Below, piece by piece: positions 63,707-64,000 of a stretch of DNA of 64,000 nt. The stretch lies in contig JAGVJP010000120.1 in assembly GCA_020051075.1 (NCBI GenBank), forward strand, positions 47,492-111,491, given 5' to 3'. This DNA comes from Parachlamydiales bacterium (GTDB lineage: Bacteria; Chlamydiota; Chlamydiia; Chlamydiales; Parachlamydiaceae). Made by a program: the position numbers and the translations under genes. The notes below the pieces were generated by a model, which had not been told where the DNA came from, made no database searches, and saw only the letters and a program-made list of their open reading frames with translations. How positions within the stretch are numbered: position 1 is the first letter of the stretch; each line of letters begins with the position of its first letter.

Positions 63707-63740
63707 ACAAATAACAGGATAGGCAGGCATACGCGGCAGG
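63693..63740. repeat. R1 left arm, locus M, truncated by R4
   Basis: CAACAGGATAAACAAATAAC then AGGATAGGCAGGC and ACGCGGCAGG: an R1 left arm with a damaged core and no right arm before R4 begins. Confidence 0.7.
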
Positions 63741-63912
63741 TTAACTCGCTTTTCGTGCCCGTGCCCCTGCCCCTGCCCGAGTGTCCCTTTTCGAGAACGA
63801 GCCCGAGTGTCCGAAATTGTCTGAGAAACTCTGGAATATCGCTACCGTTCACGACAAATTTGGGCACGATAAAGGACAATCGGGCACGGGCAGGGGCACG
63901 AGAGTTAGCCTG
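63737..63912. repeat. R4 inverted repeat (GTGCCC units)
   Basis: Left arm CAGGTTAACTCGCTTTTCGT then GCCCGTGCCCCTGCCCCTGC; right arm ATCGGGCACGGGCAGGGGCA then CGAGAGTTAGCCTG. Arms ~45 bp and 40 bp, made of six-base GTGCCC/CTGCCC sub-repeats; inner region also has CGAGAACGAGCCCGAG. It fills most of the last 300 bases, in which I see no gene. Confidence 0.8.
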
Positions 63913-64000
63913 CTATGTGAATTTGTCAAGTCATTCGAGCACTCCGTCTCTTTCGCGTCAATTATAATTGCATAACGACGACAATTACGACTGCAAATTC

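Noticed and set aside
63631..63975. Frames over the R4 repeat on both strands
   Set aside because: Composition is dictated by GTGCCC repeats; no starts with ribosome-binding sites.
1..64000. Prophage or complete insertion sequence
   Set aside because: No transposase, integrase, recombinase or phage structural gene seen on either strand; the mobile-looking elements are all too short to encode one.

Overview
The window reads as chromosome of a member of the phylum Chlamydiae, most likely an environmental (Parachlamydiales-grade, for example Waddlia- or Parachlamydia-like) species. The reasons are gene content and order recalled from Chlamydia: glgX / Slc1-type secretion chaperone / ssb / pepA at the left edge (CT042-CT045 order), holA / rsmI-like / hemW / small acidic protein / sucA / sucB / 2Fe-2S ferredoxin (CT047-CT059 order, with insertions), and yidC / second dnaA / lgt (CT250-CT252). 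The species cannot be fixed from the sequence alone. Genes not in the small pathogenic Chlamydia set as I recall it (hybrid kinase, class III cyclase, System II cytochrome c assembly, ceramidase-like enzyme) favour an amoeba-associated lineage.

Layout. 1-5.5 kb: glgX start, secretion chaperone, glycosyltransferase, ssb, pepA. 5.6-11.6 kb: asd and a tight biotin operon bioB-bioF-bioD-bioA plus an overlapping ferritin-like di-iron protein; bioD has a one-base frameshift in a G run. 11.8-16.6 kb (minus strand): ceramidase-like protein, HIT protein, dxr, then a small basic protein, hpf and a nuclease-like domain. 17-18.8 kb: tRNA-Arg, recO, tRNA-Leu and an RMD1/DUF155 protein. 18.9-23.4 kb: a Ser/Thr/Pro-rich candidate secreted protein, murJ and an acidic-tailed protein. 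23.9-30.6 kb: a signalling cluster of LivK-like binding protein, hybrid histidine kinase, lone receiver and receiver-adenylate cyclase. 30.9-34.1 kb: a PP2C remnant, a small membrane protein and a DUF990 ABC exporter. 34.5-42.6 kb: a 40-residue basic protein, holA, rsmI-like, hemW, ccsA and resB. 43.4-46.5 kb: a poly-serine membrane protein with an 18-bp coding repeat, an unknown exported protein with a nearby paralog fragment, and a lipoprotein. 46.6-53.2 kb: sucA-sucB-lpd, a DUF1858/A-type Fe-S carrier fusion and ferredoxin. 53.3-60.4 kb: three tandem paralogous membrane proteins, lgt, tRNA-Pro, an unknown membrane protein, dnaA2 and yidC. 61-63.7 kb: a long coiled-coil/hydrophobic protein with a small chaperone-sized partner, a plausible secretion substrate/chaperone pair.

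The striking non-coding feature is a dense set of interspersed inverted repeats. R1 is built from CAGGATA micro-repeats around a CGC-TTC-GCG or CGC-AA-GCG core, at about 13 loci. R2 is built from ACACAGAGG units, R3 from a TTTGCGTTAAAAA motif, and R4 from GTGCCC units. There is also a 166-bp terminal-inverted-repeat element (M1; two full copies and one deletion remnant) and a 63-bp hairpin element (M2). They do not sit only between genes. R1 supplies the stop codon and last residues (-Thr-Gly-stop) of five genes, M1 encodes the C-terminus of the LivK-like protein and the stop of a candidate secreted protein, and R3 lies just upstream of the ccsA start. No transposase, integrase, CRISPR array or prophage gene was seen.
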